From: Cycas panzhihuaensis
Taxonomy: Eukaryota > Cycadophyta
DNA: 64,000 nucleotides
Assembly: GCA_023213395.1 (NCBI GenBank)
Contig: CM041465.1
Coordinates: 40,803,741 to 40,867,740 of the forward strand
Direction of reading: 5' to 3'
In this document: one piece after another, positions 34,071 through 45,101 of the stretch
How positions within the stretch are numbered: position 1 is the stretch's first letter
Layout of the letters: every line of letters begins with the position of its first letter
The notes under the pieces: generated by a model
Databases searched by the model: none
The model's input: the letters and a program-made list of their open reading frames with translations, nothing else
What the model was told of the DNA's origin: nothing
Made by a program: the position numbers and the translations under genes

Positions 34071-36091
34071 CTACCGTAATCCTTTGAATAACTCCTCCAT
34101 TTGCACCATTTGGGGTTTTACCGTTGATTCTTCTAGTAGTTTCTCTGGGTCTTTTTGTTTGTTTTTCCGAACGTAAACATTTTTTGTTTCTGGCTTACCC
34201 ATTGGCAGTAGGTCTTCTTCCTGGACTAAACCGTCTAACACTTGTTTTGCTTTTTTGTATCGATCCAATTCAGTTGGGGGGTGTGGATATTCTTCATCCA
34301 CTTTCTCTTTCTGTTTATTCTGCAATTTCACATTTTTCGTTTCCGGCACGATCGTCATTAAGTTCGTTGCTTTGGCTTTACCCTTGCAATCTTCCGTTTT
34401 GTGGTCGCTTGGGCCACAATTACCACATACGAACGGCTTTTGTTCGTATTCCAGCTTCATCGGGCATTCGGACTTCCAGTGTCCGAATCAGAGGCGAATG
34501 AGGCATCTCCCATCGGTATACCGCTCTTCCTCGAGGTTTCTGGTGCACCCCTCGTTGTATACACATTGCGAGGTGGGTTGCCTCGTCCCCGACCTCGACC
34601 TCTAAATGATTTTCCTCTGGAATTGTAGAAACAATCCCTAGTTGTGTGGGTATCAACCTCACATATGTGGCACCACTTCTCCTGTTGGTGCGTCACATTG
34701 TTTTTTAAGTTCAGATCACATTCCCGGGTGGTATGTGAATTCTCTTCACAAATGTGGCACCACTTGGTCACCCTTCCAGTGTGCTCTTTCTTCTTCTGTC
34801 TCTTCTTCTTCCCGATTATTTACGATTTTCAATCGGGCTACTTCTTTCCTCAGTGCCTCTAATTCCGACTCCTCTTCTGCTACTCCAACCTGGCAGAAGG
34901 GTCGATTGTGCTGATTCTGTCTCAGCTCTCTAATCTCATCTTGCAGTCTTAGCGAAGGAATCTTGTCCCCACAGGCGTCCATTTCCATCTCGAAATCTAA
35001 TGCCAACTCCTGAGCATTCTTGAAAGATTTCAGCAGATGAGCCTGCATCATGGCTCGCAACTTCTCATTTAGCCCTCGTGAAGTAATTTTTCATATTATG
35101 ATCTGTGATTGTCTCATTGATCATACTCACGCAATGATCTTCATTCGGCTAATGTATGTTAGGACGGATTCCCCGGCCTCTCGATTCTCTTAATGCGATT
35201 TCCACAACGTTCTTCGCGAAACTTTTGGAATCTCTCTTCAAATGCTTTCTTAATCTTTGCCCATGGCTCATTTTTGTTTATTTCCTTGTACCAAGCCAAG
35301 GGTACACCTCTCAATGTACTGCGAGCGTGCTTTAATCTCATCTTCGTCTGTTATTTTCTAACATCAATGAGATTACGAAACAAATACACATGCTGCTGCG
35401 TCAAGTATCATTGAAGACAAGTCTCCCAAAATCTCTATGGTCGTCCATCTTGGGAGATTGCAACCGTTCCCCACCTGATGGTGATCTTTCCCCTCCTCCG
35501 TCCTTTGGGGATGTCTTTGGGAGTGATTCTGCCCCGTATCCTTTCCAAACAACCCATTTTTAAACGCACTTTTTATATCTATAGCTTCCACTACACGGAA
35601 CTTGTATTGCCAATGGTGTTAGGGTAATGTAAGATTGATCCGATCCCCTTTCCGAATCTTCAAACAAATTGTCTCGTTAGCTTGTTTTCCCAATATGCCG
35701 AGGGACCTTCCTCCGCCTTCTTATCGCTGTCACCTAGGTCCTTCGGGCTGTCCTCCGCAGTATACTTCCTCTGTTAAGATTTCTTTCTGTTTTTCGTCTA
35801 CTTTTGGCTTTCCTTCCAACTCCGGGCTAAACAAATCATCTCTGATTAGGGTTGGTGTCAATATCATCGTTCGCCATTGACTTCCTCTTCCTGAGGTGTC
35901 TGGGCTCCACTTGCCTCAGATCCTTCAACGGACTGTCCCTTAGTCTCGTTGTTTTGCGAACTTAATCTCCTCGCCCTTCTGAGTTTTGCTTCTTTTGACC
36001 ATCTCAGTGCCCTTTGTCTACTAGTCTCCTTTTCCTTAGGTGAAGTATCCTTCTGGGGCTCTTCCGACCTTGAAGGCCTTTTAGGTGGCAT
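34071..36091 (-). pseudogene. gag: G3 gag remnant with three zinc knuckles
   Basis: The ATG at 36091 opens MPPKRPSRSEEPQKD, with the same start as G2. Capsid pieces are at 35341-35159 (STLRGVPLAWYKE) and 35060-34746 (MRAMMQAHLLKSFKNAQELA). The knuckles CHICEENSHTTREC and CHICEVDTHTTRDC lie within 34771-34600, and a third, CGNCGPSDHKTEDC, lies near 34400-34440. The many short frames show several 1-3 base indels relative to G2, mostly in GC-rich spots. Confidence 0.85.
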
Positions 36092-36218
36092 TGGAAGGTC
36101 CCCTGCACTGTGGCTTAGTTCTGACCTGCCATCACGACGGCAGCCAGGGTCCTCTGCCCTTTACACATTCTTTTTTTCTTTGAAACCCCTAGGCCCTGTC
36201 CCTCCTCAATGGACGTAG

Positions 36219-36230
36219 GCAACGGAACCA
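36219..36230 (-). promoter_or_regulatory. Primer binding site of G3
   Basis: It reads tggttccgttgc on the minus strand, one base from the 5' LTR, and is identical to G2. Confidence 0.8.
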
Positions 36231-36231
36231 A

Positions 36232-37091
36232 TGTTGACTGATAGATTCCACTCCCTTGTGGAATCAATGCACTTGTCAAGGTTACACAGCGCTATAGTCT
36301 AGTTTTAGGACACTGTCAACATGGTTATACACATACATTCCACATATATTCCATATATAATTCACAGAATGGTACCATGCAGATGCAATTCAATACATAT
36401 TTCAAAGACATCATCAACATACATCAAGAATGAATCAATTTCCACATAACTCTTCTTTTATTAATTCAACAGTTCATTTACATTGTGGGTCGGAATGCGT
36501 CCTGAGCATTCCAAAGAAGATACGCCCTTTGTTACATATGCATCCGGATGGTACTTATCATGCACTCATGCTCCAATCACCGTCATGCGTCTTGTCATCC
36601 GCACCTTTATGCACTCTTGATCTCCGGCTCTCACCCTCCGAGAGTATGTCATGGAATTGAATCACTCGGCTCTCACATTGAATGGTCCTCAAAGCACCAT
36701 TAAATATGTCCCTTTGATGCCTTTTGATGAAAGGTTATGACCCAAAGTCATAACCATACCTTTTGTTACCAAGGTACCCTTTCACTTTAATCATTAGTTA
36801 TACACTTTAACTAATGTCTCTCTTTAGGTCCGTGACGTCTGGCGCCTTCCTGTGCCTCCACCGGTCCCGTCATCATACGTGCACTGCTTCCGCTCGGCTC
36901 GTTTCCGCCTCCCGGCACGATGCGTGATACGCACTCGCCTGTGCACGCACCGCCATACGCACCTGCACGTTGATTTCTTCACTGCTTCGCCTGTATGCAC
37001 CTCCGCATTTGCCTCGTACTTGCATTCCTTTGGTCAATACAACCTGTATTCCGTCTTCCTCAAGGCCTATGTGTCAAAATATGTCCCAACA
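36232..37091 (-). repeat. 5' LTR of G3
   Basis: It has 860 bases, TGTTGACTGATAG to TATGTCCCAACA, with the hairpin at 36733-36755. It is followed by the target duplication gctaa. Confidence 0.92.
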
Positions 37092-39264
37092 GCTAAGAAG
37101 TCCTCTAAGCCAGATAGCTTCACAGGTTGCAGTTATTGCAGCTTTGTATTCAGCTTCAGTGGATGACAAAGAAACCGCTGTTCAGAATTTCTCGCTCCAT
37201 GAGATCATTCCGGAATTGAGTGTGAATGAATATCCCGATGTAGATCTTCTTGTGTCAGCATCTCCTGCCCAGTCTGAGTCGGTGAATCCACGTAGTACAA
37301 ATTCATAAGATTTCTGAAATAGGAGTCCAAACCGAATAGTTCCTTGAACATATCTCAAAATGCGTTTTGCTGCTTTCCAATGTGATATTGAAGGAGCATT
37401 CATGTATCTTGATACAATACCAACAAAGATAACTCAAATCAGGTCTAGTGTTAGTCAAATATATAAGACTACCCACTAGTTGCATGTACAGAGTTTCATC
37501 AACTATTTTTTCATTGCTTTCTTTTACCAATTTGAGACCCACTTCCATTGGAGTTGAAATTGGTTTACAACTTTCCATATGGAAGCGTTTTAACAAATTG
37601 TAAGCATACTTTGACTGAGATACAAAGATATGATCTTTCTTTTGCCAGATTTCCATTCCTAGGTAGAAATGCAATAAACCAAGATCAGTCATATCAAAAG
37701 CCTTTGATAGTTGCTTTTTGAGTATGTTGATCTTTTCAACACTAGATCCAATCAAAATTAAATCATCCACATACAAAGCTACAATTAGGATATCATTATC
37801 CTTATGCAACACATATAAGCTATGATCAGATTCACATCTTGTGAATCCATGTGAAACAAAATATTCATCAATGCGTGAGTACCACGCCCTTGGTGCTTGT
37901 TTCAGCCCATAAAGAGTTTTTTTCAACTTGCAAACAAGTTGTTCATTTTCTCCTTTTTCAAACCCTTCTAGTTGTTTCATGTAGACCTCTTCATTCAAAA
38001 TGCCATTTAAGAAGGCATTTTTTACATCCATCTGATGAAGTTCCCAACCGAACTGAGCTGCAAGAGAAATCAACATCCTTATAGTAGTCATTTTTGCTAC
38101 AGGTGCAAAAGTTTCTTCATAATCAACTCCTGGTGTTTGAGAGTATCCTTTTGCAACAAGACGAGCCTTGTATCTTTCTATGGCACCATTAGATTGATAC
38201 TTGACTCGATATACCCATCTGCAACCAATTACCTTTTTGCCTGAAGGTAATTTGACAAGATCCCAAGTGTCATTCTTCATGATAGAGTCGTATTCTTCTT
38301 TCATGGCATTTTGCCAATGTGCTGCATCCTTGGCTTCATGAAATGTTTGTGGCTCTTCAACACTTAAGAGATTTGCCATCAAAGCAAGATTAGTCTTACT
38401 TCTTGTTTGAATTCCAGAATCTAGATTTACTTCTCCAGATTCTTGAATGGTTTGTAAATACCATTTGGGCAATTTTTTTGAAGAACTAGGAAAAGATGTG
38501 GAATCAGAAGTAGAAGAGGTAGAAGCTTCATCCTCACTATCACATTTTTCTTTTCTTTTATGCTTTTGTTCTTCTTCTATAGGTACAACAATCTGATCAT
38601 CTTCTCTTGTTTCTTGAAACAATACATCTCTACTTATGATAATCTTGTTGTCAGTGAGATTCCAAAGCCTATATGCTTTTGATGTCGAGCTGTAACCTAC
38701 ATGAATAGATTTTGTACTTTTATCATCAAGTTTATGCCTTTTTTCTTTAGGCACATGAACATAAGCAATACATCCAAATATTCTGAGATGTGCAGCAAAA
38801 GGTTTTACATTAGTCCAAACTTCTTCTGGAGTTATGTTTCTAACTACTTTTGTTGGACTAATGTTTAACAAGTACACGGCTGTGTTAACTACTTCTCCCC
38901 AAAGTCCTTTGGGAACATCTTTTGCCTTCATCATGCATCGTGCCATTTCAAGAATGGTTCGATTCTTTCGCTCTGCAACACCATTCTGTTGTGGAGTATA
39001 TGCCGTTGTAAGTTGATGCTGTATCCCATGATCTTTGCAGAAGTTGATGAATTCACTGGATAAGTATTCACCTCTGCTGTCACTTCTCAATATTTTTATC
39101 TTTTTATTGGAATTATTTTCAGCTTCAGCTTTGAATTCTCTAAACTTTGCAAAAGCATCAGATTTGTTTTTGACGAGATAAACCCAACACTTTCTTGTAA
39201 AATCATCAATAAAAGTGATGAAGTATTGTGCTCCTCCATATGAATGTGAATGAGATTGGTCCAC
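37092..39264 (-). pseudogene. pol: C3 integrase, reverse transcriptase and RNase H start
   Basis: A frame of about 650 codons (39264-37303) covers the integrase core: TFIDDFTRKCW, LRSDSRGEYLSSEF and PQQNGVAERKNRTILEMARC, with all three catalytic acids present. The linker (KEEYDSIMKNDTWDL) and the RT follow, with QMDVKNAFLNGILNEEVYMK and the catalytic YVDD at about 37767-37778. After a frame change near 37400 come HWKAAKRILRYVQGT and the RNase H start with FTDSDWAGD. The G3 insertion then separates it from 31275. Compared with the older copias here only about two shifts are present. Confidence 0.92.
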
Positions 39265-40720
39265 ATAAGTCAGGATGTACCAATTCTAACTTCTCCTTTG
39301 CTCTCCATCTTGATTTCTGGAATGGTTCCCTATGCTGCTTTCCAAGTGCACAAGCTTCACACACCTTGTCAGTTTTCTTGATTGAAGGTAAATCACTTAC
39401 CATATTCAATCTATGCATGAGTTGAAGACTGGTATAATTCAAATGACCAAATCGGTCATGCCATAAAGTGTTATCTAAATTTTTAGTCATGAGACTAAGC
39501 TCATAGGTGCCAGAGAATTTATAAACTCCATTCTCATGCACACCTTGAACTATTACAACATTGTCCTTTTTCATCAAACACTTTGACTTATCAAATTCTA
39601 CCTTAATATCTTGTTGAGCTATGCAACTGACAGATAATAGATTGTGCTTGAAGGAAGGTACAAATAGCACATCGAAAACCTTAAAGGTTCCATAATTTGG
39701 TTGACGAAAGCAAATGGTGCCGCAACCAACAACTTTATGCTGGCTATTGTCTCCAAGTACAATGGGAGGAATATTGCATTCCTTCAAGTCTTCAAACCAA
39801 TCTTTTTTAAATGAAATATGCTTTGAAGCTCCAGAATCCACATACCATTCACATGAGTTTTGACTTGTAGCATTGAATACAAAGACTTTGTCATTTTCTT
39901 TTGTTGACAAAGCATTTGTGGATTTCTTCATATCAGCCTTCTTCTTCCAACACTGAACTTCAAGATGTCCCTTTTTATGGCAATATTTGCAAGTGACATC
40001 TTTTTTTGATTTTTGAGTGTTGTAGTTGCTTGCTTGAGGTGGATGCTTTAGAACATAATTTATGGGTTTTTTCTTAAATTTTGAGGCAAGTACTATAGAG
40101 CTACTTCCTCCTTCATTATAAAAACCCATCCGTTGTTCCTCTTGCAACAATAGACCACTTAACTCCTCAAATGTTAAAGGTTCAGGTTTACTTGTGAGAC
40201 ATATACTTGTCACAAATATGTGAAATCCTGCATGCAAGCTATTCAAAGTAATGCTAACAAGCTCTCTATCTTGAATATCTTCACCAACTGCAATAAGTTG
40301 TTCCTTAATTTCTTTCAGCTTTTGCAAATGTGAAGTGATAGAGTCGTTGTTTGTCATTTTACATGAATAGAGCTGATTCCTTAAATACAAGACTCTTGTT
40401 TCATTTTTTGTTTCAAACATATCTTTGAGAGTCTTCCAAGCTTCCGATGCAAGTGTCTTGCCTTGTAGGTGAGTGATTAACTCATCAGCTACTGATAAGT
40501 TGATGATTGCCAATGCCTTTTGGTTTCTATCGAGCCAAGCCGCCTCTTCGATCTCATCAATTGGATTTTAATTAGGTTTCTTATCTTTTTCTTCTACAAC
40601 CTCCATAAGCCTTTGTAAGGCTAAAATATTGAAATTTTTGAATTTCCAAATTACATAATTTTTGCCATCAAGTTTTTGAGAATCTGGCAATATATATCCT
40701 CCAATGTTGACTGAAGTCAT
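39206..40720 (-). pseudogene. gag: C3 gag, zinc knuckle, protease and pre-integrase
   Basis: The likely start is the ATG at 40718-40720, followed by TSVNIGGYILPDSQKLDGKN, a typical copia gag beginning. A stop at 40568-40570 interrupts it, and the long open frame then runs from 40513. Gag pieces include HLQGKTLASEAWKTLKDMFE and LRNQLYSCKM. The CCHC knuckle is CKYCHKKGHLEVQC (about 39950-39991). The protease site is WYVDSGASKH (about 39825-39855), and the integrase zinc region is LWHDRFGHLN to CEACALGKQH. A 1-base shift near 39240 separates it from the downstream frame. With one stop and one shift it is nearly intact. Confidence 0.92.
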
Positions 40721-41129
40721 TATGACTTGTGATTAAAAATACTACCGCAAGTATGAGTTTAATTTAACTCAGTGACCACCAGGTAGTTTACAATTAATAG
40801 TCAAAATAGAGGAGTAATGAGATTGAAGAAAAAGGACTTCACCTTTTAATCCTTTGATGAGATTACAAAATTTCTTATTTACTTTAATATCTTTAATGAT
40901 TAAGGAATACCATTAAAGATAAAACTTTCTAAACGAAATTACTTTGAAAGAGCTATTGTTTTAACCCTTATGAAATACTTAAGCTTAAGAAACTTTATAT
41001 AAAGGGTTGAATAAAGTATATTCAAGGAATATACTTATGTTTATAACTTAAAGTTATAAACATTAAGAATATAAAATTTTTATATGTTTTTTTTTAAGCT
41101 ACCGTTCATCGACCGGTGACTAGCGGCTC

Positions 41130-41660
41130 GAGACGGCTGGGCGGCTAGACTTCCTCCGTGCAGGGGCGGCTGTACTTCCTCCTTGCAGGGGCGGTTGGGT
41201 CCTCCATGCAGTGGGGGCTGGGTCCGTCTCCGTGCAGGGGCGGTTGAGCCCGACCTAGTTCCTCCGTGCAGGGGCGGTTGAGCCCGACCTGGTTTTATCT
41301 CCGTGCAGGGGCGGCTGAGCGCTTCTTCGTGCAGGGGCGGCTGAGCCCGACCTGGTTCCTCCGTGCAGGGGCAGTTGAGCCCGACCTGGTTCTGTCTCCG
41401 TGCAGGGGCGGTTGAGCCCTTCTCCATGCAGGGGCGGTTGAGTCCGACCTGGTTCCTTCATTCAGAGGCGGCTGAGCCTGACCTGGATTCTCCTCTGCGA
41501 GGCAATGAGCCCTTCTCCGTGCAGGGGCGGTTGAGCCCGACCTGGTTCCTCCGTGCAGGGGCGGCTAAGCCCTTCTCCGTGCAGGGGCAGCTGAGCCCGA
41601 CCTGGCTTCTCCGTGCAGGGGCGGCTGAGCCCGACCCGGTTCCTCCGTGCAGGGATCCTA
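41130..41660 (-). repeat. GC-rich minisatellite in the C3 leader
   Basis: About 15 copies of a core gtgcaggggcgg are spaced roughly 28-38 bases apart, most followed by ttgagcccgacctggttcctc or a shortened form. It lies between the primer site (41896) and gag (40720), so it would be in the 5' untranslated leader of the genomic RNA. Translations of it in any frame are repeat artefacts. The flanking leader is AT-rich, so the GC jump is sharp. Confidence 0.92.
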
Positions 41661-41895
41661 AGTTCATTGAGCAGTTACATACACAAACTGTGTTCTTTCC
41701 CTTAGCTGCAGTCTTCTTGTGTACTATCTCTATTCTAGTTAGTAACTATGATTTTCTAAGGAACAAGACAGATGTCAGCTAATCTTTGAGGATGACAGAG
41801 CAGCTATGTATGCTCAGACAAAGGGTGGATAACTATGAGACAGATTAGAGATTTCTATGTGTTTAGAGCATGCTAGTACACGACACAACCTAAAG

Positions 41896-41907
41896 GCTCT
41901 GATACCA
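41896..41907 (-). promoter_or_regulatory. Primer binding site of C3 (initiator tRNA-Met)
   Basis: On the minus strand it reads tggtatcagagc, the exact initiator tRNA-Met site, directly adjoining the 5' LTR. Confidence 0.93.
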
Positions 41908-42273
41908 TGTAAGAATGAGAGGATAAAAGCTAATCTTACAACATAAAATCACATGCAAGAAGCAAGAGGTGATGATACGTCAACAAAACTAAACTCTCCA
42001 AAATTCTCATTAAAAAAATATGAATGATACATGTGCATATTTATAAGTTTACACCATGTCTAAACATAGGAGTTGGTTCAACAAACTCCTAACGTCCCCA
42101 TAATTTTTGGTGTGCTCAAACTACCTCATAAATAGTTGAGCATCTTTGACTTCTAGAACTTTGACTAGGAATCTTCTCTCACTAGAATATAGAATATTCC
42201 ATGTGAGAACTTGTTCTAATGAACCTAAAATAAACTTAAATGAAATGAAATGGAATGTGCATTATTTTTAACA
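41908..42273 (-). repeat. 5' LTR of C3
   Basis: It has 366 bases, starting TGTAAGAATGAG as read on +, and is followed on + by the target duplication ctgaa. Confidence 0.95.
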
Positions 42274-43325
42274 CTGAAGACTAGTTGAAGACAACATTTG
42301 TCACAGAATGGGGCACTTATGCCTACAGGGTTATGCCATTTCGGCTAATAAATGCTCTTGCAACTTTCCAAAGAATAATCTTGAATATCTTTCGAAAGAT
42401 GATAGGAAAAGCAATTGAAGTATTCTTAGATGATTGGACCTTGTATAGCCTTTTACCGGACCATTTGCTTCAGTTAAGGCTAATGCTAGAGTTGTGCAGG
42501 AAAAATAGATTGTGCTTGAACTCTAACAAATGTACCTTTATGGTACCATTTGGATCCTTGTTGGGACACATTGTCTCAAAAGGAGGACTAATGACAAATC
42601 CGGCGAAAGTTAAAGTGATCTTGAAATTTCCTACTCCGCAAAACCCAAAAAATCTTAAGGGATTTTTGGGAATGACTGGATATTATTGGAAATTCATAAG
42701 AGGATATGCACAAATTGCTTATCCCTTGGAGTCCTTATTGAAGAAAGCAAACAAATGGGAATGGACAATGCGACAGCAGCTATCTTTTGATGCTTTGAAG
42801 AAAAAGATAGTAGAAGCCCCTATGTTTAAGTTTCCAAACTGGAACAAACCGTTCCATGTGCATGTAGATGCCTCATTATATGCCATTGGATGCGTATTGG
42901 CTCAACTGGCTAATGAGAAAACAGATCTTCCCATTGCTTTTGCAAGTCAGAAACTAACATCCGTCGAGCGTAACTATACAGTTACTGAATGAGAAGGGTT
43001 AGGCATGGTGTATGCCTTGCAAAAATTCCGACACTATCTGTTGGCCAATCCATTTGTATTTTTTGTTGATCACCAAGCTTTGCAATATTTGATTAATAAA
43101 CCAATTTTGCAGGGAAGGATTAGCCGCTGGCTAATGCTCTTTCAGGAGTTCATGTTCAAAATTGTAGTGAAAAAGGGTGAAAAGCATGTGATACCTGATC
43201 AACTATCTAGTATACAAGTAGGAGAACCAGGATCGCAGAATATTTATCCACAGGGCAAACGCCTAGGGGGCTGGAAAAGGCAGAAAGGAAGAGTTTTATC
43301 AAGAAAGCTTTTCCTTTTCAATTAA
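42274..43325 (+). pseudogene. pol: G1 reverse transcriptase (C-terminal) and RNase H
   Basis: RT resumes after the target duplication with LKTTFVTEWGTYAYRVMPF and the catalytic VFLDDWTLYS (about 42420-42449), both aspartates kept. The thumb (LLGHIVSKGGLMTNPAKV and NLKGFLGMTGYY) precedes RNase H, whose HVHVDASLYAIGCVLAQ block carries the first acid. A stop at 42990-42992 lies in the TE-EGLGMVYALQ block. The frame then continues with FFVDHQALQYLIN (43005-43325). The region is otherwise long and open. Confidence 0.92.
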
Positions 43326-44470
43326 TAGGTGGTATGCTATACAAACTAGGGCCAGATGAAGTTCTACGAAGGTGCATACTTCAACATGAACTGCAACCAA
43401 TATTGAGGGAAGCGCATGAAGGAATAGCCTCATCTCATCATGGAGGAGAAGCCACAGCACGGAAAATATTGATAGCTGGACTATGGTGGCCGACATTGTT
43501 CGAGGATGCAAAGAAATGGGTAAAATCCTGCGACATCTATCAACGAATCGGTAAACCTTCTAAACAAAATTATCTGCCCCTTCATCCCATCCTGGCCCAA
43601 GCTCCATTTGAAAAATGGGGACTGGATTTTGTGGGACCAATCAGCCCCCCAGCGAGGAGGACGAATGCACGATACATATTGGTAGCTACAGATTTTCTGA
43701 CCAAATGGACAGAAGCCAAACCTATGAAGAAGTGTGATGCAAGAAGCACAACTCGCTTTTTGTACAAAGTCATTATAGTAAGATTTGGCTGTCCTTTGGA
43801 AATTTTATCAAATCAAGGAGGAAGTTTTTTAAATCAAACAATAAAATACTTGCCTTTAGAATTCTTGATACAACATAGCAAATCTTCGCCATATTATCCC
43901 AGAGCAAATGGCCAAGTAGAAAGTACAAATAAAATTCTAAAGATAGCTTTGATGAAAATTTGTAATTCACAAAGAACAAATTGGGCAAAAAAGTTGTATT
44001 CGGTTCTATGAACAGATAGAACAATGAGAAAAAGATCACATAAGCACACCCCGTTTCAGCTTGCTTATGGATTAGAAGCCGTGGTTCCTCTGGAATTCCA
44101 AGCAGAAAGTCTGAGAGTGGCTCAACATCTCAGACCAGAACCTGAAATTTCTTATGATCAGAGGCTAATACAACTGATGAAACTGAACAAGACGCGAGCA
44201 CGAGCATTATGGGAGCTGCAAATTGAAAAGAAAATGCGGAAAGCTTGGCACAACCGCCACCTCAAAAAACCTGAGTACAAGGTAAATGATCTGGTATTAT
44301 TGTATGATAGCAAGTTTAAAGTTAAGCCTGATAAAATGAAAGTAAGATGGTTAGGACCTTATAGAATTAATCGTATTTATGAAAATGGGACTGTTAAATT
44401 ACAGCAGTTGGACAGTCAACCATTGACCAAATTGATCAATGGCAATAGAATAAAATTGTATAGAACATAA
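43326..44470 (+). pseudogene. pol: G1 integrase
   Basis: The zinc region has HEGIASSHHGGEATARKILI and CDIYQR; the last cysteine of H-H-C-C is tyrosine. The core has GLDFVGPISPP (first acid kept). LSNQGGSFLNQ has asparagine in place of the second catalytic aspartate, and RANGQVESTNKIL keeps the glutamate. A break at 44009-44024 is followed by TPFQLAYGLEAVVP and the C-terminal domain (LVLLYDSKFKVKPDK, VRWLGPYRI), ending at 44468-44470. No chromodomain follows. Confidence 0.92.
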
Positions 44471-45101
44471 AAAAAAAATGAGCACAAATAACCAAGGGGC
44501 AAGATCTCCTTAAGAAAAGGATTAAGGATGTGACAACTCTAAAGTGACACAACCGGTGATAACTACCGATCGGTGCGACATGATGGAAAGACATGGGCAC
44601 GGACAAGAGACTGAGGTAACATCGATGCGATAACTAACAACAATCGCCCAATTACTACGACGATGTACGGTACAAGAACGTGGGTGCGGACAAGATGCTA
44701 TCCCCCGTGAACCAAGATTCATCATAACGGAGATGAGTAAACGTAGCACGATTCATCAACGGAAGATGGTGCCACGACTGCACGATACGGTAGCACCCAA
44801 AGAAATGATGAATAAGTCATATTAATAATTGGTTTTTCGAAGGAGATACGACGGCGGTTAAACCAGCGCAACAATTAAAAGAATGGAAAGTTGCACCAGA
44901 ACCACAATAAAGGTAGCAAAGACGAATTGCGGTAGCATTAATACTCCATTACAGTCGAAGATCACTACACAGCGCAGTCAAGAGTTTACAGCATAGTTGG
45001 GACTTGTGGGCATACACAGTTGCAGCCGAGGAAGTGCAGTAGTACGCAGTTGCTGTTGGGAATTGCGAGAGTAACAAACGAGTCGCAGTAGAGACGACAC
45101 A
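44471..45101 (+). other. G1 spacer between integrase and extra ORF
   Basis: About 630 bases without a credible frame, starting with an A-run and rich in cgatg, acgg and gcga words. It could hold the signal for a separate message for the downstream ORF, but nothing specific is visible. Confidence 0.5.

Larger units (their letters stand above)
31276..37091 (-). mobile_element. Second copy of the G2 family, G3, nested in C3
   Basis: The LTRs are 31276-32121 and 36232-37091, and the target duplication gctaa is perfect (31271-31275 and 37092-37096). The gene content equals G2: gag with three knuckles, protease, integrase tail. Compared with G2 it has about 340 extra bases at about 32931-33270 and many more 1-3 base indels. 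Its LTRs differ far more than those of its host C3, although it must have inserted later. Confidence 0.95.
30623..42273 (-). mobile_element. Young Ty1/copia element C3 (interrupted by G3)
   Basis: The LTRs are 30623-30988 and 41908-42273, 366 bases each, and the target duplication ctgaa is perfect (30618-30622 and 42274-42278). The LTRs differ at about 6 positions, 1.6%, the lowest of any pair here. The primer site at 41896-41907 is an exact initiator tRNA-Met match, and a polypurine tract (tgggaggg on the minus strand) abuts the left LTR. Without G3 the element is about 5.8 kb. Its long open frames make it the best-preserved element in the window. Confidence 0.96.

Noticed and set aside
41130-41660. 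Regularly spaced repeats considered as a CRISPR-like array
   Set aside because: The spacers are variants of the same sequence and the setting is a eukaryotic retroelement leader.
41080-41782. Overlapping Pro/Arg-rich open frames on both strands
   Set aside because: They are translations of the minisatellite unit in the C3 leader and have no other support.
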